Source: JANQKX01 sp039028695
Lineage (GTDB): Bacteria; Pseudomonadota; Alphaproteobacteria; Kiloniellales; Kiloniellaceae
Length of the DNA: 57,968 bases
NCBI GenBank assembly: GCA_039028695.1
Contig: JBCCHN010000016.1
Location: 1 to 57,968, forward strand
Direction: 5' to 3'
Shown here: piece by piece, positions 21,249 to 30,594 of the stretch
Layout: the number at the start of each line of letters is the position of its first letter
How positions within the stretch are numbered: position 1 is the stretch's first letter
Translations under genes and position numbers: made by a program
Notes under the pieces: generated by a model
Seen by the model: the letters and a program-made list of their open reading frames with translations, nothing else
Databases searched by the model: none
What the model was told of the DNA's origin: nothing

Positions 21249-22391
21249 TCAATTAGGTGGTTCAAAACACATTGAAATCTTGTCAGGTTTGTTCGCCAGG
21301 TAGGCACGCAAAAGGTGCTTTCCAGGGATTCCCTGACCACCGCCACCACTGGAGGCGTAGGCGATGCTGAGTTTGTGATCCGGCAGGTATAACATTCTTG
21401 CGAGAAAAGGATCCAACTTTCCACCATGCCCCCACGCCACCATTTCACCATTGGAAAAATTCCACACCCCCATCCCCATGGGCACGCTACCCCGTCCAAT
21501 TTTTTTGTCCCTAAAGACCAATATTTGCTCGAGGGAAGCCGACTTTAGAAAACCGCCGGAAAAGAGCCGATGAGCCCATTTCGCTATGTCATCTGGTGTA
21601 GACGCCACGGCGCCTGCCGCCCAAATGGCGCTGTACAAGGAGTTTGTGGGGACTCTGTCGTTGGCCCAGTGGTGAAGTTCAAAATCGCTCTTCGGAAGAG
21701 AGGTATTGGTCAAGCCTAGCGGTCCAGTGATTCGACTGTTCAATTCCTGGTCTACTGAATTGTCGGAAACCGCTTCGATGATCATACCCAATAGCAGATA
21801 GTTGGTGTTAGAATAACGCGTTCCTTTACCTGGTGGGTTGTCAGGTGGCGGGATGTATCTTACCAATTCATAAGGTGACCAAACTCGATCCGGCTCCGTC
21901 ACTATCGCAGAATAGAGGCGGTCGCTTTTCAAGTAGTCGCCGAGGCCACTGGTGTGGTCCAGGAGCTGCCGAACAGTGATGCTCGAATCCACATTGGGAA
22001 TTCTCTCGAGCCACCTTACAAGGCTGTCTTCCAATTTCAGTCTCTTCTCCTCAACAAGCTGAAACACAAGCGCCGCGACGAAGGTCTTGGTGATACTGCC
22101 GAAGCCGTAAAGCATATCCGGGTCTACTGGAACCTGGGGGTCTTGCTCAGTGAAGCCTGTTGCACCTGCCCAAAAACATTGATCGCTGATGTAGAGGCTC
22201 GCGGAAAGGCTGTCCGCCCCCTGTTCTCGAGCGGCTTCTTCCAATGCCTTCTGCAATGCGGCTGAAAGCGTTGCATCAAATACGTTGTTGCGGCTGCTTG
22301 ATGCAGCGAGATCGTCAGCGCGAGGTCCGAAAATAAGGACGACTGATGTTATGAGCACCAGCCATAGCCAAAAGACGGCAGTTCGCCACAT
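21249..22391 (-). CDS. serine hydrolase, class C beta-lactamase-like
   Basis: A 380-residue penicillin-binding/beta-lactamase-fold protein. It shows Ser99-Ile-Thr-Lys102 in FGSITKTF, Tyr193-Ser-Asn195, and His322-Gly-Gly in WGHGGKLD, the three active-site motifs of class C-like esterases, peptidases and lactamases. An N-terminal hydrophobic segment (about residues 5-21) acts as a signal or anchor, so the domain is periplasmic. I use ATG 22391, which follows AAAGGAAG; an upstream ATG at 22424 would overlap that site. Codon use is less GC-rich than the flanks. Many members are esterases or D-aminopeptidases, so resistance should not be assumed. It is the first gene of the accessory region. Confidence 0.87.
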   Translation of the reverse strand: MWRTAVFWLWLVLITSVVLIFGPRADDLAASSSRNNVFDATLSAALQKALEEAAREQGADSLSASLYISDQCFWAGATGFTEQDPQVPVDPDMLYGFGSITKTFVAALVFQLVEEKRLKLEDSLVRWLERIPNVDSSITVRQLLDHTSGLGDYLKSDRLYSAIVTEPDRVWSPYELVRYIPPPDNPPGKGTRYSNTNYLLLGMIIEAVSDNSVDQELNSRITGPLGLTNTSLPKSDFELHHWANDRVPTNSLYSAIWAAGAVASTPDDIAKWAHRLFSGGFLKSASLEQILVFRDKKIGRGSVPMGMGVWNFSNGEMVAWGHGGKLDPFLARMLYLPDHKLSIAYASSGGGGQGIPGKHLLRAYLANKPDKISMCFEPPN

Positions 22392-22482
22392 CTTGATGTC
22401 TTCCTTTGTTTCAAGACCGTACATCTACCGGCTGGCTGCTCCGATGTTTGGGTTTACTTGCCATGGTGTTTCCCTCTTACAC

Positions 22483-23136
22483 CTAGATTTTCCGAGCCAC
22501 AATAAAGTGGTTCGGCGGAGATAAGGGGTAATTGCCCGTCTCAATCACCTTGAAGCCGTTACGCTCTAGCATGTCAGCAAGCGCGTTCGGGCTCATGAAG
22601 TTGACGAAGGGCGCCTTGCCGATCCACTGCAGGAACGGCAATGCAAGACGCAACAAGCGATACACTAAAGGGGCGCCCTTTCCAGGCTCGCATGGTGTTT
22701 TCGAGATGAAAAAGCCGTCCTGCCTCAAAACAGTGTGGATCTGGCGGACAGAAGTTTCCGCATCCTCCAGGAGATGGAGCAGATTGAAGGCTGCGACCAC
22801 ATCATAGGTGCGGTCATCCCTAGCACCTTTCGCGGCGGTGCTGTCCGCCACATCTGCGGCGATAAAGAGAATATTCTCAGTGCCCTGCTTTTCCGCTTTC
22901 GCGTCGGCAATTCGGATCATGTTCGGCGATAGGTCGCTCGCCGTGATCTGTGCGACGTCCTTGGCCAGTTTCAATGCCGTGGTGCCCGTCCCGCAGCCCA
23001 ATTCGAGCATCTGGTCAGAGGCTTTTAGATAAGATCGGGTCCGTTCGAGCGTTTGCTCATAGGCTTCTTCATCCCGCACCGGTTTTTGGGCGTATTTCTC
23101 CGCCAAACGGTTCCAAAACTGAATAGATTGCTGCAT
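22483..23136 (-). CDS. class I SAM-dependent methyltransferase
   Basis: A 217-residue methyltransferase. Motif I is LELGCGTGTTALKLA and motif II ITASDLSPNMI; a YDVVAAFNLLHLLED segment is typical of the methyltransf_11/25 group. The N-terminal QFWNRLAEKYA stretch is common in small-molecule or quinone-type methyltransferases; the acceptor is unknown. ATG 23136 is preceded by AGGAGA seven bases upstream, better than the ATG at 23160. It is divergent from a LysR gene with 85 bases between the starts, the classical arrangement for a LysR-controlled target. Confidence 0.87.
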   Translation of the reverse strand: MQQSIQFWNRLAEKYAQKPVRDEEAYEQTLERTRSYLKASDQMLELGCGTGTTALKLAKDVAQITASDLSPNMIRIADAKAEKQGTENILFIAADVADSTAAKGARDDRTYDVVAAFNLLHLLEDAETSVRQIHTVLRQDGFFISKTPCEPGKGAPLVYRLLRLALPFLQWIGKAPFVNFMSPNALADMLERNGFKVIETGNYPLSPPNHFIVARKI

Positions 23137-23221
23137 GGCCTGTCTCCTTTGCGCGATCATATATCCATGCGTTCATAAAAGGAAAATTGCCAAATTTCGT
23201 AGAACTATTATACATAAATGC

Positions 23222-24130
23222 ATGAATTGGGCGGCCATTTCTTTTGACTGGAACCAGATCAGAGCCTTTCTCGCCGTGGCGGACAGGGGATCTCTGTCCG
23301 CCGCTGCACGCGTCCTGAGCCTGACCCAGCCCACTGTCGGAAGGCAGATTTCCGCTTTGGAGCAGGCCTTGGGTGTGGTTTTGGTCGAGCGGACGGGGCG
23401 CTCAGTCACGCTCACCCCGACCGGCCAGGATCTTGTGGAACATGTGCGCGTGATGGCAGACGCGGCGACAAAGGTCTCCCTTGCGGCCTCTGGCCACTCT
23501 CAAACCATCGAAGGCTTGGTGACCATAACGGCGAGCGACGTCATGTGCACCTACACGCTCCCCAGGATCCTTCAGCGGCTTTCAGAATTCGCACCGATGC
23601 TGGAGGTTCATTTGATCGCCGACAATCAGATCCGTGATCTTCTGCGCCGCGAGGCTGATATCGCCATCCGGCACGTGCGACCGGATCAAGCGGACCTGAT
23701 CGCCCGCTTGGTCCAAGAACCGACGGCGCATTTGTACGCCTCAGAAGACTATCTGTCCCAACGGGGGTGGCCCAAAACCAAGGAAGACCTTCGGCACCAT
23801 GACTTTATCGGGCTCAGCGACAATGAAAGGATGATCGCCCACCTGCGAAATTTGGACATCAATGTCACACCGGAGAACTTTCTCTATGGATCAAACAGCG
23901 GTGTCGCGGCTTGGGAATTGGTGAAGCAAGGGCTCGGTGTTTTGGTGATGGCCGACGACGTAGCGCAGGGCACGGATGGGATCGAACGCTTGCTCCCGGA
24001 TATGGAGGCCATCCAGTTCCCAGTTTGGCTCACGACCCACCGCGAGCTGCGCACGAGCCGCAGGATCCGCGTCGCCTTCGACTTTCTAGCAAAGGAATTA
24101 GCAGGGGCATCCTCCCAACAGCTAGCTTAA
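23222..24130 (+). CDS. LysR family transcriptional regulator, divergent from the methyltransferase
   Basis: A 302-residue LysR protein with helix-turn-helix FDWNQIRAFLAVADRGSLSA and LTQPTVGRQISALEQ, then an effector domain. A longer frame from 23135 would overlap the divergent gene, and ATG 23222 fits the family. The 85-base shared upstream region is AT-rich with an imperfect ATTT/AAAT dyad (about 23198-23220) that could be the LysR site. The probable target is the methyltransferase, and possibly its own gene. Confidence 0.9.
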   Translation: MNWAAISFDWNQIRAFLAVADRGSLSAAARVLSLTQPTVGRQISALEQALGVVLVERTGRSVTLTPTGQDLVEHVRVMADAATKVSLAASGHSQTIEGLVTITASDVMCTYTLPRILQRLSEFAPMLEVHLIADNQIRDLLRREADIAIRHVRPDQADLIARLVQEPTAHLYASEDYLSQRGWPKTKEDLRHHDFIGLSDNERMIAHLRNLDINVTPENFLYGSNSGVAAWELVKQGLGVLVMADDVAQGTDGIERLLPDMEAIQFPVWLTTHRELRTSRRIRVAFDFLAKELAGASSQQLA

Positions 24131-24557
24131 TTGCCAAAGGACGTCGTTAGGATGAGCCACTGTCAAAGTCGGCGGGCGACGGATGTTAATCCAAATAACT
24201 TGGACTGCGGAGCATTTAGTCAATCCACAGTTATTGAAGGCCATTTTCCCGTTGTCCGGCGTTTGGAGAATAATTGACACAGCAAATGCGGATAAAGGTG
24301 GTCAGCTCACAGCCAACAAGAGACGTTATGCGTCAATTAATCATGCTTTTCCTTAGTCCAAAAAAGCCAAACGCCTTTTGCAGAGCAGGCAACCAGAGCG
24401 GTGTTTCGTTGGATCTGTAGTGGTTACTGTTCAGCAAGTCTTAGGTGACCACATTATTGAAGTTAAATTCAAGCTGTGAACCGTCCGCCTAATCGAACAT
24501 TTCGATTTTTTGTATGATGAAGCCGCCCCGGTAGTCTGCTTCAATAATCTTAGCAAA
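24131..24557. other. intergenic stretch, no gene seen
   Basis: These 427 bases lie between convergent genes. Short frames overlap the end of the DJ-1-type gene on the same strand and look like shadows. I see no terminator, repeat or RNA. Confidence 0.5.
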
Positions 24558-25268
24558 TCACGCGACCGCTGGTTGGGCCAAATCGGACAAAAGCTCAACC
24601 AAAGTTTCCGCTGTTCTTTGCGCTGACATCGGATTTTGACCGGTAACCAAGAGTCCATCACGATGCACCGTATCAGACCAGTTTCCTCCCGTGCTAACTC
24701 TTGCACCAAGCTCCTCCAGCCGGGTTTGCAATAGAAACGGGACAATTCCTGTTAGGCCAAGCTGTGCCTCCTCGTTGTTGGAAAAGCAGGTGACCGTGCG
24801 GCCTGCGATATAGGGCTTTCCCGATGAATCCGTAACGTTCACCAAGGCACTTGCGCCATGGCAAACGGTCGCAATGGGTTTGCCGGCTTTTAGAAATGCC
24901 TCGAGAAAGGCCTTGAGCTCAAAAGAGCGGGGAAAGTCCCACATGGTCCCGGTCCCGCCCGAGATATAGATGCCATCGTAGTCCGAGACCTCAACATCGC
25001 CGATCTTCTTCGAGGTGTTGACCTTTTTCATCGCCGTTTCATCAGCGAGAAATCGGCGTGTCTGATCGGTTTGCCAGATATCCTTTTTGCTCTCGGGATC
25101 GATCGGTGCCTCTCCGCCTTTAATTGAAGCAACTGTCGCCTCGGCCCCGAAATCAGTTAACGTGCAATAGGGGATGGCGAGCTCCGACAGCCAAAAACCT
25201 GAGGGCAAATCTGTCTCGCCCAGTTTGTCGATGGAGGTGACGATAAAAAGAATGCGCGGTGACTTCAT
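24558..25268 (-). CDS. DJ-1/PfpI family (Hsp31-like) protein
   Basis: A 236-residue type 1 glutamine-amidotransferase-like protein. The nucleophile elbow is ATVCHGASAL with the expected Cys, preceded by the YDGIYISGGTGTMWDF segment seen in Hsp31/glyoxalase III-like members. These proteins act as chaperones, glyoxalases or deglycases on reactive carbonyls. It starts 35 bases after the ABC ATPase gene on the same strand and is probably the last gene of the Rieske-PotDBCA operon. In that setting, detoxifying an aldehyde product would make sense, but this is inference. Confidence 0.87.
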   Translation of the reverse strand: MKSPRILFIVTSIDKLGETDLPSGFWLSELAIPYCTLTDFGAEATVASIKGGEAPIDPESKKDIWQTDQTRRFLADETAMKKVNTSKKIGDVEVSDYDGIYISGGTGTMWDFPRSFELKAFLEAFLKAGKPIATVCHGASALVNVTDSSGKPYIAGRTVTCFSNNEEAQLGLTGIVPFLLQTRLEELGARVSTGGNWSDTVHRDGLLVTGQNPMSAQRTAETLVELLSDLAQPAVA

Positions 25269-25303
25269 TTCCCTGTCTCCTTCTATTATTCAAGGTTTAG
25301 AAT

Positions 25304-26371
25304 CTAACTACAAAGAAGCGTCGCTTTCGTGTGATCAGCAACCAGCTCAACGAATGCGCCAATTTCCACATCCAAATCCGCAGAAGCGGTAACCGTGATT
25401 TCCATGTCGTCCAGGCCTTCCGGAGTCACGCTGAGGCGCATATGGGTGCCATGAAAAACCAGATCGCTCACGTTTCCCTTAACTAAAGCAGGTTCGGCAC
25501 TGCCGTTCATAAGCCGCAAATGTTCTGGCCGCAGTGAGACCTGGGCCGCGGTGCCTTTGTGCACAGATTGTTGCGTCGCGCACTTTATATGTCCCAAAGC
25601 CGTCTCGACCAGTGCCTGTCCGTCGTCTATGTCCGTGATGATTCCATTCAACAGGTTGCTCGACCCCATAAAGGTTGCCGTAAAGCTGGTCGCCGGATGT
25701 AAGTACACCCGGCGTGGGGACCCACAGTCTTCGACATTGCCTTGGCGCATCACCACCACCTTGTCAGCCAGGCTCATAGCCTCTTCCTGATCGTGGGTGA
25801 CATGAATGAATATCGAGCCAATTTTCCGCTGAAGCCGATGAATCTCCTCTTGCATGCGACGACGCAAGTGGAGATCCAGTGCCCCCAGGGGCTCGTCAAG
25901 CAGCAAGACGACCGGCTCAATCACCAGGGCACGGGCCAGGGCAATTCGTTGACGTTGACCGCCCGACATTTGATTAATCTTCCGGTCGCCAAAATTGCCG
26001 AGACCGACCAGCTCAAGCATTCGATCCACGGCGTCATCAACCTGGCGCTTTGCCATCCGGCGCATGCGCAGACCAAAAGCCACATTGTCACGAACGGACA
26101 TATGGGGGAACAGCGCATAGTCTTGGAAGACAGTCGCGGTCGGCCGTTTGGCCGGCGGCAGGCCGGTGATATCTTGTCCGCGAAGGCAAATACGACCGGA
26201 CGTCGGCCCCAGGAAGCCGCCCAGGATCGATAGCAAGGTCGTTTTGCCGCTACCCGATGGGCCCAGCAAGACAACATACTGTCCTTCATCAATTACAAGG
26301 TCGATGGATTTGAGAGCCTGAACCTTACCAAATGACTTGGAAAGGCTCTCTATGAGGACAGCGTTAGTCAT
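25304..26371 (-). CDS. ABC transporter ATP-binding protein, PotA-like
   Basis: A 355-residue importer ATPase. Walker A is GPSGSGKTT (37-45), the signature is MSGGQRQRIALARAL and Walker B LLLDEPLGALD; a C-terminal TOBE_2 domain covers about residues 280-350. This architecture belongs to the spermidine/putrescine/thiamine/iron group of ABC importers. The start codon overlaps the permease gene by 8 bases, so the two are translationally coupled. It energises uptake with the two permeases and the periplasmic binding protein upstream. The ligand is probably a polyamine-like or quaternary amine compound, judged from neighbours and not from sequence alone. Confidence 0.92.
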   Translation of the reverse strand: MTNAVLIESLSKSFGKVQALKSIDLVIDEGQYVVLLGPSGSGKTTLLSILGGFLGPTSGRICLRGQDITGLPPAKRPTATVFQDYALFPHMSVRDNVAFGLRMRRMAKRQVDDAVDRMLELVGLGNFGDRKINQMSGGQRQRIALARALVIEPVVLLLDEPLGALDLHLRRRMQEEIHRLQRKIGSIFIHVTHDQEEAMSLADKVVVMRQGNVEDCGSPRRVYLHPATSFTATFMGSSNLLNGIITDIDDGQALVETALGHIKCATQQSVHKGTAAQVSLRPEHLRLMNGSAEPALVKGNVSDLVFHGTHMRLSVTPEGLDDMEITVTASADLDVEIGAFVELVADHTKATLLCS

Positions 26372-27164
26372 ATTTCGAGACCTTTCGCGCCGCTATGACC
26401 GAAACGGTGAGCAAAAATAGACCTAAAGAAAGACCAAATACGATTGTCCCGGTGGCATTGATGACGGGATTGAGACCCGACCGAACAGAGGTCCAGATTT
26501 CGACCGGTAGGGTCGCGTCAAATTGTGAGAGGAGAAAAGCGATAATAAATTCGTCCCAGGAAAGGGAAAAGCAAAGCGCAAAGGCGGCAATAAAGGCCGG
26601 CGCCATAGCGGGCAGAACCACCAGTGCCAAGACCTGCCATTCCTTAGCGCCCAAATCACGCGCCGCATTCTCCAGATTGACCTGACTCGACCCGATCTGG
26701 CTGTACAAAATGGCGAAAGCGATCGGCAGGTTGATGACAATATGACCGATGATGACGGTCAGCAGAGATCGAGGCATACCCACCTGACCAAAAAACACCA
26801 ACAACCCCATGGCGATGATGAGATAGGACAAGGTGGCAGGCGCGATGAGCAACCAAGCCAGAGCCTCTGCAAAGCGAAGTTTAAATCGGGCCAGGCCGTA
26901 GGCAGCGAAAAACCCCAGGCCGCAGGACGCCAAAGACGACGTAACTCCGACAAAAACGGAATTGACAAGCGCATCCATCTTATTGCCGTCCGCCAAGGCT
27001 TCACCGTACCATTTCAGCGTAAAGCCATGAAACGGCGGCATGGGAAGCGTCCCGTCTTGAAAGGAAAACAAAACCAGGACCAAAACAGGGCTGAATATAA
27101 ACAAATAGAAAAAACTGCCGTAAACAGCACCAGCGACCACAAGTGATTTGTCCAAGATACTCAT
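26364..27164 (-). CDS. ABC transporter permease, PotC-like
   Basis: A 266-residue inner-membrane permease with six predicted transmembrane helices. The cytoplasmic EAA loop reads ENAARDLGAKEWQVLALVVLP, which contacts the ATPase. The length and the N-terminal FIFSPVLVLVLFSFQDG fit PotC-type subunits. It lies 3 bases after the other permease gene and overlaps the ATPase gene, so it is inside a tight operon. Confidence 0.92.
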   Translation of the reverse strand: MSILDKSLVVAGAVYGSFFYLFIFSPVLVLVLFSFQDGTLPMPPFHGFTLKWYGEALADGNKMDALVNSVFVGVTSSLASCGLGFFAAYGLARFKLRFAEALAWLLIAPATLSYLIIAMGLLVFFGQVGMPRSLLTVIIGHIVINLPIAFAILYSQIGSSQVNLENAARDLGAKEWQVLALVVLPAMAPAFIAAFALCFSLSWDEFIIAFLLSQFDATLPVEIWTSVRSGLNPVINATGTIVFGLSLGLFLLTVSVIAARKVSKYD

Positions 27165-27167
27165 TGG

Positions 27168-28067
27168 CTATGCCCGTGACACCTTGAGCCAGCGGCTAAA
27201 AACCAAAACGCCGGCAATTACCACAGACATCAAGATAAAACTTAAAGCCGCCGCTTGTGGCGTGTTCGCGAAGCGCCCGACCTGCAAGACGATGGCTTGC
27301 GGCATCATCATTTCGCTGCTGCCTCCGATGATTTGCGGGGTGACGTAGTCGCCAATTCCCAAAACAAAGGTGAGGAAAACGCCGACCATTACGCCGGGCA
27401 GACTCATGGGGAGAACAACTTTCAAAAAAACGCTCATGGTGCTGGCGCCCAAGTCCCGAGCGGCTCGAAAAATGTTTGGTGGGATGGCCCTGAGGCTGAC
27501 ATAGATGGTCAGTGTCATGATCATGACGAAGTAATGGACGAAGACAATGAGGACTCCCGCCCGGTCGTTCACCAGCGTCAGAGGCTCGCTGACCAAACCG
27601 GCCTCAAGAAGCAGGCGATTGAAAAGGCCTCGCTCTGACAGCAACAGCAACCAACTATAGGTTCTAACCACATAAGACGTCCAAAAGGGCAGGACCGCGA
27701 GAATTAAGGCGCCGATCTGCCAGCGTTTCGGAACAATAAAGGCAATGACTGCCGCCAGCGCAAAGGCCAGCGGCAAGCCAATCGCAATGGTCGCGAGAGT
27801 CAATTCAAGTGAATTGATCAGCGAACCGATCAGGTAGTCCTTTTGAAAAAACTTTTCGTAGTTTGCTAAGGAGGGGTCTGCTTGGATCTTGCCGGCTTTA
27901 CGCGACACAAGACTGTGCCACATCATCATCGCGATGGGCACCAGGAAAAAAACTGTGGTGAAGACCAGCGCAGGTAAAATGTAGCTCCAAGCCCGCCAAC
28001 TGTTGAAGGATAGGAGGGCGCGGCGACGGCTCGAACCCGTCGCGCTATGGACCGTGTGCGCAGTCAT
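27168..28067 (-). CDS. ABC transporter permease, PotB-like
   Basis: A 299-residue permease with a cytoplasmic N-terminal tail and six predicted helices. The EAA loop reads FRAARDLGASTMSVFLKVVLP. It pairs with the PotC-like subunit to form the channel. ATG 28067 follows GGAGAGGG seven bases upstream. The periplasmic loop between the first two helices is long, as usual for PotB-type members. Confidence 0.92.
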   Translation of the reverse strand: MTAHTVHSATGSSRRRALLSFNSWRAWSYILPALVFTTVFFLVPIAMMMWHSLVSRKAGKIQADPSLANYEKFFQKDYLIGSLINSLELTLATIAIGLPLAFALAAVIAFIVPKRWQIGALILAVLPFWTSYVVRTYSWLLLLSERGLFNRLLLEAGLVSEPLTLVNDRAGVLIVFVHYFVMIMTLTIYVSLRAIPPNIFRAARDLGASTMSVFLKVVLPMSLPGVMVGVFLTFVLGIGDYVTPQIIGGSSEMMMPQAIVLQVGRFANTPQAAALSFILMSVVIAGVLVFSRWLKVSRA

Positions 28068-28096
28068 CGCGGCACCCTCTCCACCAAGCTATTGCC

Positions 28097-29161
28097 TTAA
28101 TGTGCCAGGAACTCGGTCCAGAGTTCCAACATAGCCTCGTCCAATTCTGCATCGACGGAGCCATAATCATAAGTGTTGCTCAGGTAGATATCGATTTCGT
28201 CCCAGCGCAGGCTTGCTTTTTGGTCATCGGAAAGTGCCGCCTTAGAATTGACGGGCATCGCATTGTAGCAGCTGGCCATGGCAACACGCGCCTGCCCTTC
28301 TGGGCTCAACAAATATTGGCTGAACTTTAGTGCTAAATCCTTTTTTTGCGAGTCCTTAAATATGCCAACTGATTGGCTCCAACGGAGTCCGCCTTCAACA
28401 GGAGTTCCCCAGTCCAAATAAGGCTTTTCGCCTTGTAGGGGGGCCACGAACTCAGCAATTCCCACCAATACATCGACTTCGCCAGCGGCTAACGCCGTCT
28501 GGGTCGCGACGATATCGCCAACCAATTTTGTATTGTCTTTCAAAGCGAACAGATCCTCGCGCACGACCTCTAAAGATTCCATGTTGAAGTCGTTCGGATT
28601 GATGCCGTGTCGCAAGCCCAAAGTCTTGATGACCGGCAGGTAGTAGTCGTAGACGCCAACGCGACCTTGCATCTTCGGATCCCAAAGGAGATCGAGAGAA
28701 AGATCGCCATCGCTTCCGACAGCACGATTGTCGAACGCCATCGTGTTGAAACCGAACTTCTCCGGCACGCCCCAAAGAACGCCGTCGGATTCGTGGAGGT
28801 GAGGCGTTTCCGCGCCATCGAAAATGTCTTCGTAGGGAAAGTCTGACTTATTGAGCGGCTCTAACCAGCCACCTTGCCCCATCCGCAGGACGTCCGCGCT
28901 GTCAACGACAATGACGTCCCAGTCACCGGGTTGAGATTGCTCGAGTATCGATATTGCGGCGCCAGTCAACTCATAAACTTTCACATTGACCTTAACATCA
29001 TTTGCCTCTTCAAATGGGCGGATAATGCTTGGGTCATCATGATCACACCATGTCATGAAGTTGAGTTCTTCGGCAGCTCTTGTCGTCTCTGAGTAACTCA
29101 GAACCGCTGTCATCGCAATCGCTGCCACTCCCGTTAAGATCTTGTTTTTTGTGATTCTCAT
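28097..29161 (-). CDS. extracellular solute-binding protein, PotD/PotF-like
   Basis: A 354-residue periplasmic binding protein. A signal peptide (about residues 1-30) is followed by the LNFMTWCDHDDPSIIRPFEEA opening of the family 1 polyamine-type group. The internal DWDVIVVDSADVLRMGQGGWLEPLN segment matches PotD-like folds. PotD uses acidic and aromatic residues to hold amine groups. Several Asp/Glu and Trp residues are present, but I cannot place the exact pocket. It sits between the Rieske gene (48 bases) and the permease (29 bases), which suggests that the transported compound is the oxygenase substrate. Confidence 0.9.
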   Translation of the reverse strand: MRITKNKILTGVAAIAMTAVLSYSETTRAAEELNFMTWCDHDDPSIIRPFEEANDVKVNVKVYELTGAAISILEQSQPGDWDVIVVDSADVLRMGQGGWLEPLNKSDFPYEDIFDGAETPHLHESDGVLWGVPEKFGFNTMAFDNRAVGSDGDLSLDLLWDPKMQGRVGVYDYYLPVIKTLGLRHGINPNDFNMESLEVVREDLFALKDNTKLVGDIVATQTALAAGEVDVLVGIAEFVAPLQGEKPYLDWGTPVEGGLRWSQSVGIFKDSQKKDLALKFSQYLLSPEGQARVAMASCYNAMPVNSKAALSDDQKASLRWDEIDIYLSNTYDYGSVDAELDEAMLELWTEFLAH

Positions 29162-29209
29162 TGGATCCTCCCTTTTTGAATTTTATAGCGGGCCCTCTGA
29201 TGAGCCTGA

Positions 29210-30238
29210 TTATTTCAAGTAGTTCATCGCCGGATTGCCTCGGGGAAACTTTTTCAGCCAACTCAGGTATTCGACAAATTGCTTGTCTTCTTTGATTAAA
29301 AAGCCCGGGGCGAAATGAAGTTTGTTAAGGATCGGAATGTCCTGGGCTATAAACCGGGTTTCCATATCCAAAATGGCTTCCGCCTTGTACCGCGCAAATT
29401 TCTCGGCTTTGTCACTCCCATCGCCCTTAGGCACGAGGATTTGCATGTAAAACTTCATTTCCTGAGGCGCTGGTTGACCCATAGGATTGAGCATAGTGTA
29501 CCAGTAGCCGTCGAGAGTGCCCTGTTGGGTGTAAAAGTTGGTCCCGTGAATTTCGATACGGTAAGTCGTGTCCTCATTCAGCCAATGCTTTCCAACAAAA
29601 GTAAAACCGCACCAATGATCTTCCCAATCGATCACGGTTCCCGGCGCGTTCTCATCTGAATGAAAGTCGTGCAGTGTGGCGAAGTGTTGCCAGTCGAATG
29701 CGTTCGCCGTAATCATCTCGGGATCGCATTTGATCTCTTTGGTTGGGCCTTCGATGACCATCAGTTCTTCATCTGGGTAGTCAAGATCCGGTAACTCCCA
29801 ATCGGCCTCCTCACCATTGAATGCGAAAATCAGTCCCCAACGCTCTCTTGTCGGAAAGGCAAAAATCGCCGCACTCTTGGGCGGCTGGGCACCTATGGCC
29901 GTGCCGATACATCGGCCGTCCCCACTGTATTGCCAGCCGTGAAATGCACAGCGAAGCGTGTTTCCTTCGACACAACCGCCTGAGAGGTCGGCGCCCATGT
30001 GCACACAATAAGAACTGACCACATTGGCGTTACCATCCTCACCGCGGAATATAGCCACCTGACCGCCTAGAAATTTGCGCGCGATCACCTCGCCGGTTTG
30101 GACGTCTCGGGACCGACAAACGGGGTACCAACATTGACTATAAAGACCATCTTCGCCTTGTGGGGACACTTTCAATATCGGCCTCGGCTTGATTCGCGGT
30201 TCCTTAACGGCGGGTCTTTCAAGGGGGGTAACGCTCAT
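29210..30238 (-). CDS. Rieske non-heme iron oxygenase, alpha subunit
   Basis: A 342-residue Rieske-type oxygenase. The [2Fe-2S] ligands are Cys78-x-His80 and Cys97-x2-His100 (CVHMGAD and CAFHGWQY). The mononuclear iron site reads NAFDWQHFATLH with His185 and His190. It resembles single-component KshA/VanA-type or demethylating Rieske oxygenases more than dioxygenases with beta subunits. A longer frame starts at 30289, but ATG 30238 has GGAGAGG at the right distance. It heads the operon with PotDBCA and a DJ-1 protein, and diverges from a matching reductase. N-demethylation or hydroxylation of an imported amine is the likely reaction (inference). Confidence 0.88.
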   Translation of the reverse strand: MSVTPLERPAVKEPRIKPRPILKVSPQGEDGLYSQCWYPVCRSRDVQTGEVIARKFLGGQVAIFRGEDGNANVVSSYCVHMGADLSGGCVEGNTLRCAFHGWQYSGDGRCIGTAIGAQPPKSAAIFAFPTRERWGLIFAFNGEEADWELPDLDYPDEELMVIEGPTKEIKCDPEMITANAFDWQHFATLHDFHSDENAPGTVIDWEDHWCGFTFVGKHWLNEDTTYRIEIHGTNFYTQQGTLDGYWYTMLNPMGQPAPQEMKFYMQILVPKGDGSDKAEKFARYKAEAILDMETRFIAQDIPILNKLHFAPGFLIKEDKQFVEYLSWLKKFPRGNPAMNYLK

Positions 30239-30594
30239 CGACAACCTCTCCATTCGAGTGTTCAGCCTGATCTTCAGGTGCGGAGGCACATGTGAACGGC
30301 TCTTTCATATGCATTAATAAAACTGTAGCACTTTCGGAAATAGCTTGTTCAACCAAATTTTTTATAAAAAAACGAATATTTATCTAACAAATAATATATT
30401 TTTGTCTTTTTTATTTTGTTTTAGCCTGATTTCCGTCAGCTGAGCTGAGGACTTCTCGAAACGTAAGAGAAATTGAATAGTTTTATTGGTTATCATGTGG
30501 TAAAACTGCCATTAGTTTGCATAATATCGCTAGAAAATGAATTAAAATAGCGAATTTTGCTTTTATATGTTATATTTTAAGTGAGATCGCCTAT
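30239..30594. promoter_or_regulatory. AT-rich divergent control region with possible AsnC-type site
   Basis: This gap carries promoters for both the Rieske operon and the reductase-AsnC pair, although I cannot fix -35/-10 boxes. At 30375-30397 it contains AATATT-N8-AAATAATAT, the same layout as the palindrome at 14884-14907 beside the other AsnC gene. It is the most AT-rich stretch of the accessory region. Confidence 0.5.

Noticed and set aside
21249..22391. Calling the serine hydrolase an antibiotic-resistance gene
   Set aside because: The three active-site motifs are shared by esterases and peptidases; nothing in sequence or context shows beta-lactam hydrolysis.
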